This document shows, piece by piece, positions 40,181 through 49,961 of a stretch of 64,000 bases of DNA. Position 1 is the first letter of the stretch; every line of letters begins with the position of its first letter. The notes under the pieces were generated by a model. The model did not search any database, was not told the DNA's origin, and was given only the letters and a program-made list of their open reading frames with translations. The position numbers were made by a program, and so were the translations under genes. Source of the DNA: an uncultured Clostridia bacterium (GTDB lineage: Bacteria > Bacillota > Clostridia > Oscillospirales > Acutalibacteraceae); the NCBI GenBank assembly GCA_947598155.1, contig CANQFC010000004.1, positions 1 through 64,000 of the forward strand, in the 5' to 3' direction.

Positions 40181-40414
40181 TTATGTATCCCAGAAAAAAG
40201 GCTTTTTGCGGACGGCCTTAATTTCGCAGTCAATACCTAAATCGCGCTTTATTTCCCCTTTTATCCAATCAATACAGCGGTCAAGAATAAGACATTTTGA
40301 ACATTCGCCCTGAAAGACGACGGTAAGAACGCCAAATTCAAACGAAACAAAATCTATCCACCCGCCGTCTCCCTGTAATTTAGGCGCCAATATATTTTTA
40401 ACGTAATTTTCCAT
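40181..40414 (-). CDS. NifU C-terminal-like small protein
   Basis: The 77-residue protein resembles the C-terminal NifU domain: KLQGDGGWIDFVSFEFGVLTVVFQG followed by the C-x-x-C motif CSKC. Stand-alone versions act as iron-sulfur cluster scaffolds or carriers. The CxxC is placed as expected and the rest is divergent. It sits between phosphoglucomutase and the GH38 gene with gaps of 3 and 15 bases, so it is co-transcribed with enzymes that need no iron-sulfur cluster. The reason for this placement is not evident. Confidence 0.75.
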   Translation of the reverse strand: MENYVKNILAPKLQGDGGWIDFVSFEFGVLTVVFQGECSKCLILDRCIDWIKGEIKRDLGIDCEIKAVRKKPFFWDT

Positions 40415-40417
40415 ACC

Positions 40418-42067
40418 TCAACACTCTGCCTCGCCTTTTAATATGCTTTGTATTTTTTTGAGCTTAGTCTCGGCCTCTGCCATATCTTTGCCCCGAACGG
40501 AATAATAAACCTTTAATTTAGGCTCCGTGCCGGATGGCCTTACGGCAGACCAGCTTCCGTCCTCAAAAACGTATTTGAGCACGTTTTCCTTTGGCAAATC
40601 CGCAACGCCCACAGAATAATCGATAAAATCCTTTACATTCTCAACACCGTCAAATAATTTTGCTCCTTTTTCACGAAGAGAAAATGTTATTTTTCCGATT
40701 TTCTCAGCACCGTCCTTGCCCTTTAAAACGAAAGTGTCAAGAGCGTCCGCGTAATATCCGTATTTTTCATAGATTTCATTGAGCGCGTCGATTAACGTTT
40801 TTCCCTGATTTTTATAGAACGACGCCATTTGGCATATAAGCATTGAAGACACAACGGCGTCTTTATCTCTTGCGTGAGTTCCGATAAGGTAGCCGTAAGA
40901 CTCCTCATAACCCAATACATAATTCTTTTCGCCCGTGTCCTCATATTTATTTATCTTTTCGCCGATATACTTAAATCCCGTTAAGGTTTCGTCAACGGAA
41001 AGCGAATAATCCTCGGCAATCTTTGCGCCAAGCTCGCCGGTAACTATCGTTTTTACGATTACGGAATTTTCTTTAAGCTCGTCTTTTTTTCGGGAAAGGA
41101 CAAAATTTACAAGCAATGCGCCCATTTGGTTGCCCGTAAGAGGAACGTATTCTCCGCCGTGCAAAACGGCAGTGCCGACCCTGTCGCAGTCCGGGTCCGT
41201 ACCGAGAACCAAATCGGCGTTTTCCCTTTTTGCCTGCTCAATGCCAAGATTTAAAGCGTCCTTTTCTTCAGGATTCGGAGAGCGCACCGTGCTGAAATTG
41301 CCGTCGGGTTTTTCCTGTTCCTTCACAACGCTAACATTCATACCTTCAAGGATTCTTCTTACGGGTATGTTGCCTGTACCGTGAAGAGGTGTATAGACAA
41401 TTTTTAACTCTGACGGTTTTTCATATAACGACTGCTTTTTCACCTCTGCCAAAAACTCGTTTAATACACCGTCTCCGATTATTGTTACATCCCCGTCTTT
41501 TACACAGCTTTCAAAATTCTTGATTTTAACAGACGCATAATCGGTCACCGCATTTATCTTCTCGGTAACTGCAAGGGCAAAACGCGGAACAAGCTGACAC
41601 CCTCTGCCGTCATAGATTTTATACCCGTTATATTCTTTGGGATTATGGCTTGCTGTTATCACAATACCTCCGTTGCATTTAAGGCGCCTTACCGCGAAAG
41701 AGAGAACGGGCGTCGGCATTAAAACGTCAAACATAAATGTTTTAATCTTATTTTCTGCGAGTACGCCTGCGGCGGTTTCGGCAAAAAAGCGTGAATTATT
41801 GCGCGAATCATAGGCAATCGCTACAAAAATATTGCCGCTGTGTTCGGAGTGCAGATAGTCGGCATAGCCCTTTGTTGCCCTCGCCACAGTGTATTTGTTC
41901 ATTCGGTTGGGGCCGGCGCCCATAACGCCTCGAAGTCCGCCGGTGCCGAAAGAAAGCTCTTTATAAAATCTGTCCTCGATTTCTTTTTCGTCCGTAACCG
42001 CGCAAAGCTCCTTAAACGTATCTTCGTCAAAAGTTTCCCACAGTTTTTTAAGCTCTTTTACCGTCAT
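40418..42067 (-). CDS. phosphoglucomutase / phosphomannomutase
   Basis: The 549-residue alpha-D-phosphohexomutase has the active-site serine loop ITASHNPKEYNGYK near residue 140, the metal loop LGTDPDCDRVG, the sugar-specificity loop GYEESYGYL and the phosphate-binding loop RPSGTEPKLK. It interconverts 1- and 6-phosphates of glucose and/or mannose in the cytosol. ATG 42067 is preceded by GAGGTG and is preferred over the in-frame GTG at 42076. It is the first gene of the leftward operon with the NifU-like protein and the mannosidase, which fits mannose processing. Confidence 0.94.
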   Translation of the reverse strand: MTVKELKKLWETFDEDTFKELCAVTDEKEIEDRFYKELSFGTGGLRGVMGAGPNRMNKYTVARATKGYADYLHSEHSGNIFVAIAYDSRNNSRFFAETAAGVLAENKIKTFMFDVLMPTPVLSFAVRRLKCNGGIVITASHNPKEYNGYKIYDGRGCQLVPRFALAVTEKINAVTDYASVKIKNFESCVKDGDVTIIGDGVLNEFLAEVKKQSLYEKPSELKIVYTPLHGTGNIPVRRILEGMNVSVVKEQEKPDGNFSTVRSPNPEEKDALNLGIEQAKRENADLVLGTDPDCDRVGTAVLHGGEYVPLTGNQMGALLVNFVLSRKKDELKENSVIVKTIVTGELGAKIAEDYSLSVDETLTGFKYIGEKINKYEDTGEKNYVLGYEESYGYLIGTHARDKDAVVSSMLICQMASFYKNQGKTLIDALNEIYEKYGYYADALDTFVLKGKDGAEKIGKITFSLREKGAKLFDGVENVKDFIDYSVGVADLPKENVLKYVFEDGSWSAVRPSGTEPKLKVYYSVRGKDMAEAETKLKKIQSILKGEAEC

Positions 42068-42269
42068 TAAATACACCTCGTTATAAAAAGTAATACAATC
42101 CTATATATTTTAATACTTTTGCATATGTTTTTCAAGAAATTTATCTAATTTTAAGTCTATTGTTAAAATAAATAAATCGAACCTTTTTTTATTGTTTGAT
42201 ATTACCATATATTTGTTATCCGTTTTTTGGTATAATTTAATATATTTAAACTTAAACGGAGATTATATT

Positions 42270-43910
42270 ATGGACAAATTTAAAATCAGCTTTGAGTATT
42301 CCGCAGACGGCGTAAATTACGCCAGCAATCAGTTTGAAACAGACCATTATTCAATGAAAACGCTCGCAAATAAAGACCATATTAAAATAATAATCCAAAC
42401 AAAAGGTCCGTCTTTGAGCAAACTCAAATTTAAAATGACTGTCCCGTTTAATTTTGACGGCAACGACCGGGTATTCCTTAACGGGTACCAATCTTGGACG
42501 GACTGCCGAGAATACTTTATAGATGAAAAAGGCGTAAATATGTCCTCAGCGCGGCTTATCCCACTGCTTTTCTCCCCTCTGGGCGCTTCCGGCGACTATA
42601 ATTTTAAAAAGTATGATCCCCGTAAGGGCGTTTTTCACGGATACTCCTACGCATATGTCAGAAACGGAGAAACAGTAAATTTCTTCGGCTCGCTTTCAGA
42701 GCGCTCCGGCTACACAATAATAAACGCCGTATGTCCCGAAAACAAAATAGTATTTGAAAAAGAGCTTGAAGGCGTTGCGGTCACGGGCGAATATGTACTT
42801 ATGGATATTGTCAATTTTAAAGGCACCATGGACGAGGTGTTTGACAAGTATTTTGAAGTATTAAAAATAGAAAAGCCAAAGGCAAAACGCGCTAACGGCT
42901 ACACCACTTGGTACAATTATTACTCTAATATAAATGAAGGCATTGTTTTAAACGACCTTGAGGCTATTTCAAAGGTCGACGCAAAAATTGACATTTTTCA
43001 GATAGACGACGGCTATCAAACCGCCGTAGGAGACTGGCTCAGCGTTGACGGCGGCAAATTCCCAAACGGAATGAAATACATAGCGGACCGCATTCACGAA
43101 AAGGGAATGTCGGCGGGGCTTTGGCTTGCGCCATTAGGCGCTCAATACCATTCAAATGTTGCCAAAGAACACCCCGAATGGCTTATCAAAGACAAATTCG
43201 GCAAGCCCGTTAAATGCGGATTTAACTGGAACGGATTTTACGCTCTGGACATTCACAACGACGGCGCGAGAGAATATATACGCGGTTTCTTTGACACGAT
43301 ATTAAACGAGTGGGGCTATGATATGGTTAAGCTCGATTTCCTTTACGCCGCGGCAATAGTACCCGCGTACAACAAGTCAAGAGGCCAGCTTATGTGCGAA
43401 GCTATGGACTTTATAAGAGAATGTGTCGGCGACAAGTTGATTCTCGGCTGCGGAGTACCGTTGGCGCCCGCTTTCGGCAAAGTTGATTATTGCAGAATCG
43501 GCGCCGATATGGGACTTGAATGGAGCAAGAAAATTGATATTCAGCGCGAGGGCGTTTCGACAAGGGCGACGCTGTGCGACACAGTGTTCCGGCGCGGGCT
43601 TGACGGAAGGGCGTTTCTTAACGACCCGGACGTTTTCCTTCTGCGTGACGACAATATGAAAATGACGTTTGAGCAGAGGAAAACGGTTGCGCTTATCAAC
43701 CGCATATTCGGCAGTCTTTTGTTTACCTCCGACAATGTAGGCGATTATGACAGTGAAAAGATGAAAACTCTGCTAAGCGTTTTCAACGGAAAAAGGCCCG
43801 AACTGATTTCATCGGAATTTGTGACAAACGATTTGTTGGAAATTCAATATTCCGACGAGAACGGCAAACAAAGGCTTTGCTTTAACGTTAAAAACGGTGA
43901 AATTTATTGA
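42270..43910 (+). CDS. GH36 alpha-galactosidase
   Basis: The 546-residue glycosidase has a beta-sandwich N-terminus (RVFLNGYQSWTD) and a TIM barrel with FQIDDGYQTAVGDWL, the nucleophile Asp in MVKLDFLYAA near residue 356 and the general acid Asp in RIGADMG near residue 413. It hydrolyses alpha-galactosides and lacks a signal peptide, so it is intracellular. ATG 42270 follows ACGGAGA; the upstream frame to 42192 covers the TATAAT-containing promoter region. It is divergent from phosphoglucomutase. Confidence 0.92.
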   Translation: MDKFKISFEYSADGVNYASNQFETDHYSMKTLANKDHIKIIIQTKGPSLSKLKFKMTVPFNFDGNDRVFLNGYQSWTDCREYFIDEKGVNMSSARLIPLLFSPLGASGDYNFKKYDPRKGVFHGYSYAYVRNGETVNFFGSLSERSGYTIINAVCPENKIVFEKELEGVAVTGEYVLMDIVNFKGTMDEVFDKYFEVLKIEKPKAKRANGYTTWYNYYSNINEGIVLNDLEAISKVDAKIDIFQIDDGYQTAVGDWLSVDGGKFPNGMKYIADRIHEKGMSAGLWLAPLGAQYHSNVAKEHPEWLIKDKFGKPVKCGFNWNGFYALDIHNDGAREYIRGFFDTILNEWGYDMVKLDFLYAAAIVPAYNKSRGQLMCEAMDFIRECVGDKLILGCGVPLAPAFGKVDYCRIGADMGLEWSKKIDIQREGVSTRATLCDTVFRRGLDGRAFLNDPDVFLLRDDNMKMTFEQRKTVALINRIFGSLLFTSDNVGDYDSEKMKTLLSVFNGKRPELISSEFVTNDLLEIQYSDENGKQRLCFNVKNGEIY

Positions 43911-43946
43911 TATTCGGGCAAACGCCTTTCCGAAAGCTGGTATGAA

Positions 43947-46217
43947 ATGTACGAACGAAAACGTTTAAATAAAGTTTTAATGACATTGCTTTTATGTTTG
44001 CTTTCCGCCGCTGTTCTTATTTTCTTTCCCCTCTTCCTTACAGGAAAGCTGGACGAAGTTACTGACAATACACTGACTCAAACGTCAAAAAAGAACGCAA
44101 GCATTATAGGGTATCAACTTGGAAATCAATGCGACACAGTTACAAAGCTTGCGGAAAAAATTGACACAAGCATAGTAAAAAAGGATGTAAAAGCGGCTGT
44201 TGAACGTCTGAACGTCGTTGATGTTACAGGCGCTCTTATCCGTTACGGCTTTGCGTCTCTTGACAGACAGTGCTATTACATATCTAAAGACAAAACGAGC
44301 GGTTATTCGACCATTCCTGAAAGCAACCATCTTCAGGACGCCGTTGACGCCGGAGGAATAACCGTTTACAGGCTTGAGCAAAGCCAAAGTATTGACAACA
44401 AGAGCGACATATTTATTATTCAGATTCCCGTTGTTAAAGACGGTGAAACTCTCGGTATTTTTTATTTTGCGTATGATATTGACGAGTTCAGAAAGATGTT
44501 AAGCTCTACCGCATTCAACGGTCAGGAACACTTCGCTATTGTCGGGAGCAACGGAGACATCATTTTAAGCTCGGTTTATGACGCTTTCGATAAAAAGAAT
44601 ATAGCGGATGTTTTCAGCATTATATCTGCAAACGGCAAAAACGCTCAAAAGGTTTACGGCAAAATTATCAATGATATGCAAAATCGCAGGTCCGGGCTTA
44701 TTCGCGCAAACAACCTTTTTAAGTCCAACGACTATTATATTTATTATTCTCCGCTTGAATTTAACGATTGGTACATTGTAGGCTACGTACCGCAAAATGT
44801 CGTTAATTTTTCAAGGAATACCGTTCTTATTTATATTTTCCTTATGTGCTTTTTCCTTATAATTGTTTTTATTCTCTTTGGGGTTTACATAGCGACGGAG
44901 GAAAATCAGAAGAAAAAAGAAATTGACCAAATGCTTTATATTGACAGCATTACAGGCGGAGCGTCTTATGCCAAATTCTGTGTAGACGCAAAAAAACTGC
45001 TCAGAAAGAGCAGAGATAATTTTGCGTTCATAATTATGGATATTGACTACTTTAAGCTCGTCAACGATTACTACGGTTACGCGCAGGGCAACAAAACGCT
45101 CAGATTTATTTATTCTCTTTGGAAAGAGCTTTTAGGCGAAAATGGCATTGTATGCAGAATTGCCGCAGACAGATTTGCCGTTTTAACGCGCTGTGATTCC
45201 AAAGAAGACGCCGAAAAGACCGTTACCGAATTCAGCCGCCGCTGTCACAAATATTATGACGGCGCGTCGACAGACTATATTCTGACGCCAAGCATCGGCA
45301 TTTATTTTGTAAAAAAAGGCGAAACCGACCTTCAGGGTATGCAGACAAAAGCCGTTATGGCTAAGTCCGTTGTTAAAGGCCACCGTGACAGGGTATTTTA
45401 CTTTTACAGCGAATCGCTTAAACAGTCTTTAAGCGAAAGAAAAGCGCTTGAAGATGAGCTTGAACTTGCCATTGAAAATAAAACTATCAAAATTTTCTTT
45501 CAGCCGCAAGTGGACGCAATTACAAGAAAAGTCTGCGGCGCAGAGGCTCTTGCTCGCTGGCAGCGCGCAAACGGCGAATTAGTCCCGCCTGATGAGTTTG
45601 TCTCCCTCGCGGAGGAAAGAGACCTTATAAAACCGCTTGACAGACTTATTCTTGAAGAAACCTGCAAATACCAGGCAAAGTGGCGGTCTCTCGGCCTGCC
45701 TCCTATAAATTTTTCGGTTAATCTTTCTCAAAAATCGCTTGCCTTTGACGGAATTTGCAATATGTGCTCCGACGCCGTAAAAAATGTTGGGGCGGATATA
45801 GACCGAATCCAGCTTGAGATTACGGAAACAGCCATTTTTAAAAATACAAAGCTGTTTATTAAAATTCTGCGCAAGCTCAAAAAAGCGGGATTTAAAATAT
45901 TACTTGATGATTTCGGAACCGGGTATTCTTCTCTTACTGTTTTGGAATCTATGCCGATAGATATTTTAAAGCTTGACAAGTCATTTATTGATAACTACGG
46001 AGATGAACGGGGAAAAGCCGTTATTGAATGCATAATAGATATGACAAAGCGGCTTAACATTGAGATTATTGCGGAGGGAGTTGAAACCGAAGACCAATAC
46101 TTATATCTTAAAGACCTAAAATGCAACATTATTCAAGGATATTTATTCGGAAAACCGATGACATTTGAAGAGTTGCAGAAAACGGTTATTAAGCAATACG
46201 AAAATTATGATGAATAA
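43947..46217 (+). CDS. membrane GGDEF-EAL protein, probable c-di-GMP phosphodiesterase
   Basis: The 756-residue protein has a membrane helix at about 10-30, an extracytoplasmic Cache-like sensor (about 40-285), a second helix at about 292-315, a GGDEF domain (about 330-485) and an EAL domain (about 500-745). The GGDEF signature is degenerate (IAADRFAV), so cyclase activity is unlikely. The EAL domain keeps GAEALARW, NLSQKSL, LEITETAI, LDDFGTGYSSL, LKLDKSFI and EGVE, so it should hydrolyse c-di-GMP. The degenerate domain may sense GTP. Its 3' end overlaps the convergent gerC-type gene by 13 bases. Confidence 0.93.
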   Translation: MYERKRLNKVLMTLLLCLLSAAVLIFFPLFLTGKLDEVTDNTLTQTSKKNASIIGYQLGNQCDTVTKLAEKIDTSIVKKDVKAAVERLNVVDVTGALIRYGFASLDRQCYYISKDKTSGYSTIPESNHLQDAVDAGGITVYRLEQSQSIDNKSDIFIIQIPVVKDGETLGIFYFAYDIDEFRKMLSSTAFNGQEHFAIVGSNGDIILSSVYDAFDKKNIADVFSIISANGKNAQKVYGKIINDMQNRRSGLIRANNLFKSNDYYIYYSPLEFNDWYIVGYVPQNVVNFSRNTVLIYIFLMCFFLIIVFILFGVYIATEENQKKKEIDQMLYIDSITGGASYAKFCVDAKKLLRKSRDNFAFIIMDIDYFKLVNDYYGYAQGNKTLRFIYSLWKELLGENGIVCRIAADRFAVLTRCDSKEDAEKTVTEFSRRCHKYYDGASTDYILTPSIGIYFVKKGETDLQGMQTKAVMAKSVVKGHRDRVFYFYSESLKQSLSERKALEDELELAIENKTIKIFFQPQVDAITRKVCGAEALARWQRANGELVPPDEFVSLAEERDLIKPLDRLILEETCKYQAKWRSLGLPPINFSVNLSQKSLAFDGICNMCSDAVKNVGADIDRIQLEITETAIFKNTKLFIKILRKLKKAGFKILLDDFGTGYSSLTVLESMPIDILKLDKSFIDNYGDERGKAVIECIIDMTKRLNIEIIAEGVETEDQYLYLKDLKCNIIQGYLFGKPMTFEELQKTVIKQYENYDE

Positions 46218-47338
46218 TCCTGCCCTATACGGCGGATGCACATTTCCACCTCAACGGCATAATGGCTTTCGGTCATTATTTCGCTGAGGTTTTTTTCCGC
46301 CGCCCTGAACTTTTCGGGATAATAGATATAAATAAGTCTTGAAAGTCCGGGAGCGTCGGCTTTTTCAACCGAGTACAGCTTTTGGCAGAGAGATTTGACA
46401 GAGTTTTCTATTTTTTCCTCAGCGTTTCTGTTTAAAGTACTGACCTCGCCTTCGGAAAGGTTGTATCCGCCTCCGCCGCTTGCCTCCGCAATATCGGCCT
46501 CAATTTTTATTTTTACATTGAAATTTGGCGTATCGGAAGAATAATCCACGCTCCGCGCAGTACTGCTTTTTATTACGCTTATCGCTGCGGGCCCATTGTC
46601 GGTATAAAAATCTATTGCGCCTTTTCTGGCGTTATTGCAGAGAAAATTTAAAGCTATTGTCTCCTCATCATCCAAATTGCAAACATATTTTCCGTTTCTG
46701 AATACTGCCGTACCGTTTGATTTTACCTCAGGTTTATCCTTTTCCTTAAAGGTTGAAACAATCGGCATATAAAACGCCTGACCTTTGCTCTCTGCGCGGT
46801 TGGCAAGCTCGCACAGAGTTATCGACGTAACCGCAATATCTTCATCCGATGTGAGGAGTATTTTTTCTATATTTCTTGAAACAACGCTCGACTCGTCAGA
46901 CGCGTTTTTAAAAAAATCCGCCGCTTTTTCCTCAACCGCGGCCACCTGCACCGTCGGGTAATTTTCAGCGTCGCGAATAAAAAAATCAAGTGCCTCGATT
47001 ATCCCCTTTTCGGCGAGATCTTTGCCGATAATAATCACTCTGTTCTGCGACAGCACGGGCGTTTTGCCGTCAAAAGAAAAGGCGCTCTTTATTGCCGAGC
47101 TTACGGTTTTGCCGTCAACTATCCGCAAATTCATTACGGGCTTGGCGGAACCGTCTGAATTTGAATAGTTTTCGGTATTTATCGTTTCCAGCGTAACGGT
47201 ATAAGTTTCGTCATCGTTTATGTCGATACCTATACCCTGAACAACCGTTCTGTTGCTTATATCGTCTTTAAACGCGTTTCTGTTCAACAGCGCTACCGTA
47301 CAAAGAAACGCAATTAAAATTATTGCTGCTTTGCGCAT
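46205..47338 (-). CDS. gerC: Ger(x)C-family spore germination protein
   Basis: The 377-residue protein is the GerC-type subunit of a germinant receptor (NRTVVQGIGIDINDDETYTV, NRVIIIGKDLAEKGI, a typical C-terminal KLYSVEKADAPGLSRLI). The N-terminal hydrophobic segment includes FLC, but the residues before the Cys fit the lipobox poorly, so lipidation is uncertain. GerC proteins sit on the outer face of the spore inner membrane. It overlaps gerB by 19 bases and ends the operon. Confidence 0.92.
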   Translation of the reverse strand: MRKAAIILIAFLCTVALLNRNAFKDDISNRTVVQGIGIDINDDETYTVTLETINTENYSNSDGSAKPVMNLRIVDGKTVSSAIKSAFSFDGKTPVLSQNRVIIIGKDLAEKGIIEALDFFIRDAENYPTVQVAAVEEKAADFFKNASDESSVVSRNIEKILLTSDEDIAVTSITLCELANRAESKGQAFYMPIVSTFKEKDKPEVKSNGTAVFRNGKYVCNLDDEETIALNFLCNNARKGAIDFYTDNGPAAISVIKSSTARSVDYSSDTPNFNVKIKIEADIAEASGGGGYNLSEGEVSTLNRNAEEKIENSVKSLCQKLYSVEKADAPGLSRLIYIYYPEKFRAAEKNLSEIMTESHYAVEVEMCIRRIGQDYSS

Positions 47339-48378
47339 TTTGCCACCCTCTCCTTAATGAGCTCCGCTATTGCTAAAATCGGCACGGATACTAAAATCAG
47401 AATAAACTTCACAAAAGATGTGTCAACAATGTTAAATCTGTCGACGTTCCCCGAAATAAACAGGCACACTGCCGCCAGCAATACACCCGAAACTGCAATT
47501 ACGGTAATTTTTTTTACCCCGAAAGCCTCTGAAATCAGCTTTGCCTGAAGGAAAATAAGCAATGAAATTTTCAAAAAAGCGCAAAGTATCCACGCGCCTG
47601 TAATTATTGCGCCGAGTCCTCTGAAAAATGAAAACTGCGCCATTGAAGCGATTGTGTAAACGGGAAAAAGCTGCATTTTATTAAATTCGCCGAGAACCGT
47701 TCCCACGAAGAAGAAGATTACCGCCGTAATGAACGTCTGAACACCCATCCATATAAAAAAGCCTTTTTTGGCGTTGCCCGTAATAAACGGGAGAGAAACG
47801 GCTATCACTGCATATTCAACCGTTCTGCCCACAGCGTTTAACGCGGTTTTCGCAACGGGTAAAACACCGTTATAAAACAGCGGCGATAAATTGAGCCAAT
47901 CTATTCTCTTTACAAGCGCCAAGCCTATAACAATAAGTGATAAAAGCACGGGAGTTACAAACAGAACAGCGCTCCTGCCTATTGACTCCAAGCCTAAATA
48001 AGCGCCGTAAGCGCAAAACAGTATTACAAGCAAAAGTAAAAATTTAACGTCCGTTTCCGGGAATATAACCGTTCCCGCAAACAGCTCCAAACGAGATAAT
48101 GTGGAAACTGAAAAGTAAAAGAAAACCGCCGTAAAAATTACCGCCTTTATTTTACCGAAAGCGCCGTTTCCTTTTTGATTGTCAACACCGTATTTTTTGT
48201 TGAGCATAAACACGGGAATGAATATAATTATGCCGAACACAAACCGAAACAGCGTTTGCAAAATCATATCGGATACGGTAATTTCTTCCGTATATTTCGG
48301 AGTATAGGTAAGCGTTGTCAAAAGGCGCGTTAAAAGCATTATTGAGTAAAACTGAAATGCCGATATTTTTGAGTTCAT
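47320..48378 (-). CDS. gerB: GerAB-type spore germination permease
   Basis: The 352-residue integral membrane protein has about ten helices and the amino-acid-permease-like pattern of GerAB/YndE proteins (ISAFQFYSIMLLTRLLTTL, FRGLGAIITGAWILCAFLKI). This subunit binds the germinant in the spore inner membrane. It overlaps gerC and shares one base with the gerA stop. Confidence 0.93.
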   Translation of the reverse strand: MNSKISAFQFYSIMLLTRLLTTLTYTPKYTEEITVSDMILQTLFRFVFGIIIFIPVFMLNKKYGVDNQKGNGAFGKIKAVIFTAVFFYFSVSTLSRLELFAGTVIFPETDVKFLLLLVILFCAYGAYLGLESIGRSAVLFVTPVLLSLIVIGLALVKRIDWLNLSPLFYNGVLPVAKTALNAVGRTVEYAVIAVSLPFITGNAKKGFFIWMGVQTFITAVIFFFVGTVLGEFNKMQLFPVYTIASMAQFSFFRGLGAIITGAWILCAFLKISLLIFLQAKLISEAFGVKKITVIAVSGVLLAAVCLFISGNVDRFNIVDTSFVKFILILVSVPILAIAELIKERVAKCAKQQ

Positions 48379-49880
48379 TATTTATCAAGCCTATCTGTCT
48401 GTAATCTTTTTTTCCCGAGCTGACGCCAATCGGCACGGAAAATCAAATCTCTCCACGCGCCCGCCTTTGTAGGCGACAGCGGAGAAGTAAACGGCACGCC
48501 GTACGGCGAAATTGATGCCATATTTAATACGACCGCCGCAAAAACAAGCATTATTCCGTAAAATCCGGAAATACCGCCGACTATTATAAGCACAACCCGC
48601 AGTAAAGATGAGGCGTCGTAAAGCGATGGAATTACAAACGAGCTTATGGCGGTAAGACCTATAACTATAAGCATCGGAGCGGCGACAAGACCCGCGCTCA
48701 CAGCGGCGTCGCCTATAACAAGCGCGCCGACTATTGAAACCGCGTTGCCGATACTTCTCGGCATTCGCAGACCAGCCTCCTTTACTATCTCAAACACCAT
48801 ATGCATTATGAGCGCCTCTATCATTACAGGCAGCGGCACAAAGCTCTCTTGAAGGCATATGTCAAAAATCATCGTTTCGGGAATTACCTCCTGGTGGAAC
48901 GTGCATACCGCAACGTAAAGTCCCGGAAGAAAAATGCCTATAAAAAACGCCGCTATTTTAAGAGTCCGTATAGCGAAAGCGTAATAAGGCTTTTTCAGGT
49001 AATCGTCAAGCGAATGAAAATACTCCGTAAAAATATGCGGTATAAAAAGAGCGTATGGCGTGCCGTCGGTTATTATGCCGATTTTCCCCTCGGAAAGCTT
49101 TGCAGTTAAAACGTCGGGGCGCTCGGTACTGCCCACTCCTGAAAACAGCGACGCTCTGCGGCTTCCGAGGAAAGGCTCAAGGTATCCGGAGCCGAGGCAT
49201 ACGTCAAGATTTGACTCCTTTAACCTCTTTTTTACCGATATGAGCGTTTCTTCATTTACTCTGTCTGATAAATACGCTATACAAATTCTTGTTTTACTTG
49301 TAGCGCCGACCTCAATAATCTCCGTTTTCAGAACGGGAGTGCGTATTCTTCTGCGTAAAAGAGCTACATTGTCCATAAAACTTTCCGAAAACCCCTCCTT
49401 TGAGCCTCTCTCCTGCGTTTCGGAATCCGGCTCTGTAACAGACCTTTTCGGAAACTTTTGAACCCCGAACAGCACCGCTCTTGAAGAGCCGTCAACAAAC
49501 ATCAAAAGGTTGCCGGACAGCATTTCGCGAATAGATGTGTTAAGCTCATTCTGAACTGACTTGTCAATACTTCCCGAAATGATATTTGAGGCGGTTTCAA
49601 GCACTTTTTCGCCGTCTAATCCGTTGTAATTACCGTGAAGAATCGGAATCATTATCTGCTCGTTTATAAGTTCATTATCACACATTCCGTCGAGCATCAC
49701 AAAGCCAAATTCAATTCCGTCCACCTCGCATTTACGGTATTTAACGTCAAACGAAGGCGTCAGCTTTGATTTCAGATATTTAATATTTTCCGAAACAGTG
49801 TCTTTTACAGGCACTTTTTCTTCGGTATCTTTATTCGGAACGGTTATTTCGTCTACTTTTTCCTTATACCAATTTTTCAC
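48378..49880 (-). CDS. gerA: GerA-family spore germination protein
   Basis: The 500-residue protein has an N-terminal soluble domain (NIKYLKSKLTPSFDVKYRK, LLMFVDGS) and a C-terminal membrane region of about five helices (YYAFAIRTLKIAAFFIGIFL, PEMIFD-like FVPLPVMIEALIMHMVFEI, AVSIVGALVIGDAAVSAGLV). It is the GerAA-type subunit whose oligomer forms the ion channel. It heads the gerA-gerB-gerC operon. A forespore (sigma-G) promoter is expected upstream, but I did not identify one clearly in the 72-base divergent gap. Confidence 0.95.
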   Translation of the reverse strand: MKNWYKEKVDEITVPNKDTEEKVPVKDTVSENIKYLKSKLTPSFDVKYRKCEVDGIEFGFVMLDGMCDNELINEQIMIPILHGNYNGLDGEKVLETASNIISGSIDKSVQNELNTSIREMLSGNLLMFVDGSSRAVLFGVQKFPKRSVTEPDSETQERGSKEGFSESFMDNVALLRRRIRTPVLKTEIIEVGATSKTRICIAYLSDRVNEETLISVKKRLKESNLDVCLGSGYLEPFLGSRRASLFSGVGSTERPDVLTAKLSEGKIGIITDGTPYALFIPHIFTEYFHSLDDYLKKPYYAFAIRTLKIAAFFIGIFLPGLYVAVCTFHQEVIPETMIFDICLQESFVPLPVMIEALIMHMVFEIVKEAGLRMPRSIGNAVSIVGALVIGDAAVSAGLVAAPMLIVIGLTAISSFVIPSLYDASSLLRVVLIIVGGISGFYGIMLVFAAVVLNMASISPYGVPFTSPLSPTKAGAWRDLIFRADWRQLGKKRLQTDRLDK

Positions 49881-49961
49881 ATTATATCACCATTCTGTTT
49901 TTTCCCCGTTTTTTTTGTAATATTCAAAGCTTTTCGGTAAAAATATCTTTGGGTGATTATT

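Noticed and set aside
40181-40414. NifU-like protein as evidence of nitrogen fixation
   Set aside because: Stand-alone NifU C-terminal domains are general iron-sulfur carriers, and no nif genes are present.
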